Positions 62,779 to 64,000 of a stretch of DNA of 64,000 bases are shown piece after piece. Position 1 is the first letter of the stretch. Every line of letters starts with the position of its first letter. This stretch comes from an uncultured Eubacterium sp. Lineage in GTDB: Bacteria; Bacillota; Clostridia; Lachnospirales; Lachnospiraceae. The position numbers and the translations under genes were made by a program. The stretch covers positions 63,052 through 127,051 of the forward strand of contig CAJUAU010000008.1 in assembly GCA_910584645.1 (NCBI GenBank). Direction: 5' to 3'. Under the pieces are notes generated by a model, which saw nothing but the letters and a program-made list of their open reading frames with translations, made no database searches and was not told where the DNA came from.

Positions 62779-62908
62779 GGATTTTATCTTTATGTCCCAG
62801 GCATGAATGCCTAGCAACAAGAAATATGTTATCATATTTTTCTACATTTTGCAAGAGTTTTTTCGTTTAATTTGTTTCCCGTCTTGAATTTATATCCAGC
62901 CAAGGAAG

Positions 62909-63955
62909 CTAATATTTTCTCTCCCCCAAAATACGGCTTAGATTCATTGAAGCGTCAAAATACTGTTCTTTGACATACTCGACTTTTTCTACCTTTTCAC
63001 CTCTCTCTAACCTTTTGATTATGTTAGAGACAAATGGTCCCAGCATCGGATTACACTCAAAATCTGCATGAATTCTACCCTCCTGCATAAACTGAAGCGC
63101 TGTGCGAACTGCATCAAAAGAGATTATAATGATATCTCCCCGGGGACCGCAGGTCCTTCCCGCAGCTTCGATCGCCTCCACTGCACCAAAGGTCATATTA
63201 TCATTCTCACTGATCACCACATCAATATCCTTATACTTCTTCAAAAAACCTTCCATCACTTCCTGCCCTTTTGCCTGGGTAAATTCTCCGCTCTGGCAGT
63301 CAAGCATTCTCCAGTTTTTGTGTAACGAGAGAATCTCCTGAAACCCTTCTGTTCGTCCCAGCTGTGCTGAGGATCTTGGTGTACCCTGGAGAGTGACGAT
63401 CCGGATCTTTTCCTTTGTCCGTTCCTGGCGCTTCAGATAATCATCAAGCCATTTCCCGGCAAGGCGTCCTTCCTCCCTGAAATCACTCCCTACCCAGCAG
63501 GTATATAACCCGCTGTCTGCCTCCAGATGACGGTCCACGAGTATAACCGGAATATCAGCATCTTTTGCTTCCTGCAACACCGTATCCCATCCTGTCTCCA
63601 CGATAGGATCCAATATGATATAATCCACTTCCTGCAAAATAAAATTACGCACAGCCTTCAACTGGTTTTCCTGTTTTTGCTGAGCGTCTTCATACAGAAG
63701 GTAATAGCCATTCTCTGTTGTAAAAACAGACCGAAAGGATTCGGTACTGGCATTTCGCCAATCTGATTCAGCGCCAATCTGGGAGAAACCGACTACGATA
63801 TAGTCTTTTCCGTCCTGGGGAATATCCTCATGGGGTGATTCCTGGTCCGAAATATTTTGGGAATCCTCGCTGGCTTCATAGCCAAAGAACATAAGACCTG
63901 CCCCGGCGGAAATCAGCAGAATCATTATGATAAGACCCGCATACCTCTTTATCAT
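62909..63955 (-). CDS. sugar-type periplasmic binding protein with N-terminal anchor
   Basis: 348 residues; Peripla_BP_4 fold. One uncleaved-looking helix (5-26, no lipobox) is followed by VVGFSQIGAESDWRNAS, VDYIILDPIVETGWDTVL, IPVILVDRHLE and SENDNMTFGAVEAIE. It resembles galactofuranose- or ribose-binding proteins. Membrane anchoring and lack of an adjacent permease in the window leave open a sensory role with a two-component system to the right. Confidence 0.85.
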   Translation of the reverse strand: MIKRYAGLIIMILLISAGAGLMFFGYEASEDSQNISDQESPHEDIPQDGKDYIVVGFSQIGAESDWRNASTESFRSVFTTENGYYLLYEDAQQKQENQLKAVRNFILQEVDYIILDPIVETGWDTVLQEAKDADIPVILVDRHLEADSGLYTCWVGSDFREEGRLAGKWLDDYLKRQERTKEKIRIVTLQGTPRSSAQLGRTEGFQEILSLHKNWRMLDCQSGEFTQAKGQEVMEGFLKKYKDIDVVISENDNMTFGAVEAIEAAGRTCGPRGDIIIISFDAVRTALQFMQEGRIHADFECNPMLGPFVSNIIKRLERGEKVEKVEYVKEQYFDASMNLSRILGERKY

Positions 63956-64000
63956 AAGTCTTCTCTCCCTTCCTGGCTGCTATTAATTTGCTTTTATATC

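Overview
The window looks like chromosome of a spore-forming, flagellated, low-to-moderate GC Firmicute, most likely a Lachnospiraceae (Clostridium cluster XIVa) gut anaerobe. The grounds are SpoVA germination genes, a FliW/CsrA-type late flagellar cluster with FliA (sigma-28) promoters, a PyrK/PyrD pair of the NAD-dependent type, an archaeal-type Asd, a BspA-like surface protein, and TTG starts at several genes. No search was run; all family names come from reading the translations.

1-15.2 kb (minus strand) is a late flagellar region read right to left: flgM-flgN-flgK-flgK-flgL-fliW-csrA, a terminator overlapped by a new sigma-28 promoter, then flaG-fliD-fliS-fliT-like, and a glycosylation module (Maf, a small unknown protein, NeuC/LegG-like epimerase). 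A flagellin gene follows with its own sigma-28 promoter and structured leader. The same promoter and leader recur at the left edge, so a second flagellin gene starts just outside the window. 15.2-26.5 kb holds a type II topoisomerase pair (parE-parC), an ECF sigma factor with a DUF4179 partner, an FtsX-type ABC exporter, and a MATE pump with a MarR regulator that has a palindromic operator around its promoter.

26.5-37.1 kb: lysA on the plus strand is preceded by a good promoter and a 239-nt sequence whose ends pair to form a three-armed structure. Next, on the minus strand, come a MoxR-DUF58-DUF4129 operon, a thioesterase, an esterase, a TatD-associated-type radical SAM protein, and ribDE-BA-H under an FMN riboswitch with terminator. 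37.1-39.9 kb is an AT-rich scrap heap: toxin-antitoxin remnant, chloramphenicol acetyltransferase, decapitated methyltransferase, 2H phosphoesterase, GNAT remnant and IS110-type transposase remnant.

39.9-46.4 kb is an asd-nudix-pyrC-pyrF-lipoprotein-pyrK-pyrD operon. Then come cspA, a 1060-residue secreted repeat protein, a CMP-sialate-type cytidylyltransferase, a PepSY protein, spoVAA-AB-AC, an amidase, uppP, and a phospholipid operon (PAP2, flippase-like, pssA, psd). The right end has endonuclease III, a small HExxH metalloprotease candidate, TrpB2, a DUF218 protein, four tRNA genes and a sugar-binding protein.

Themes that join the parts: FliA promoters, FlgM and CsrA/FliW probably time flagellin output; Maf, the epimerase and the distant cytidylyltransferase could form a nonulosonic-acid route for decorating flagellin; and a short sequence ending in a GCCTGACGG-type motif recurs at four places, one of them as the end of the lysA leader structure.
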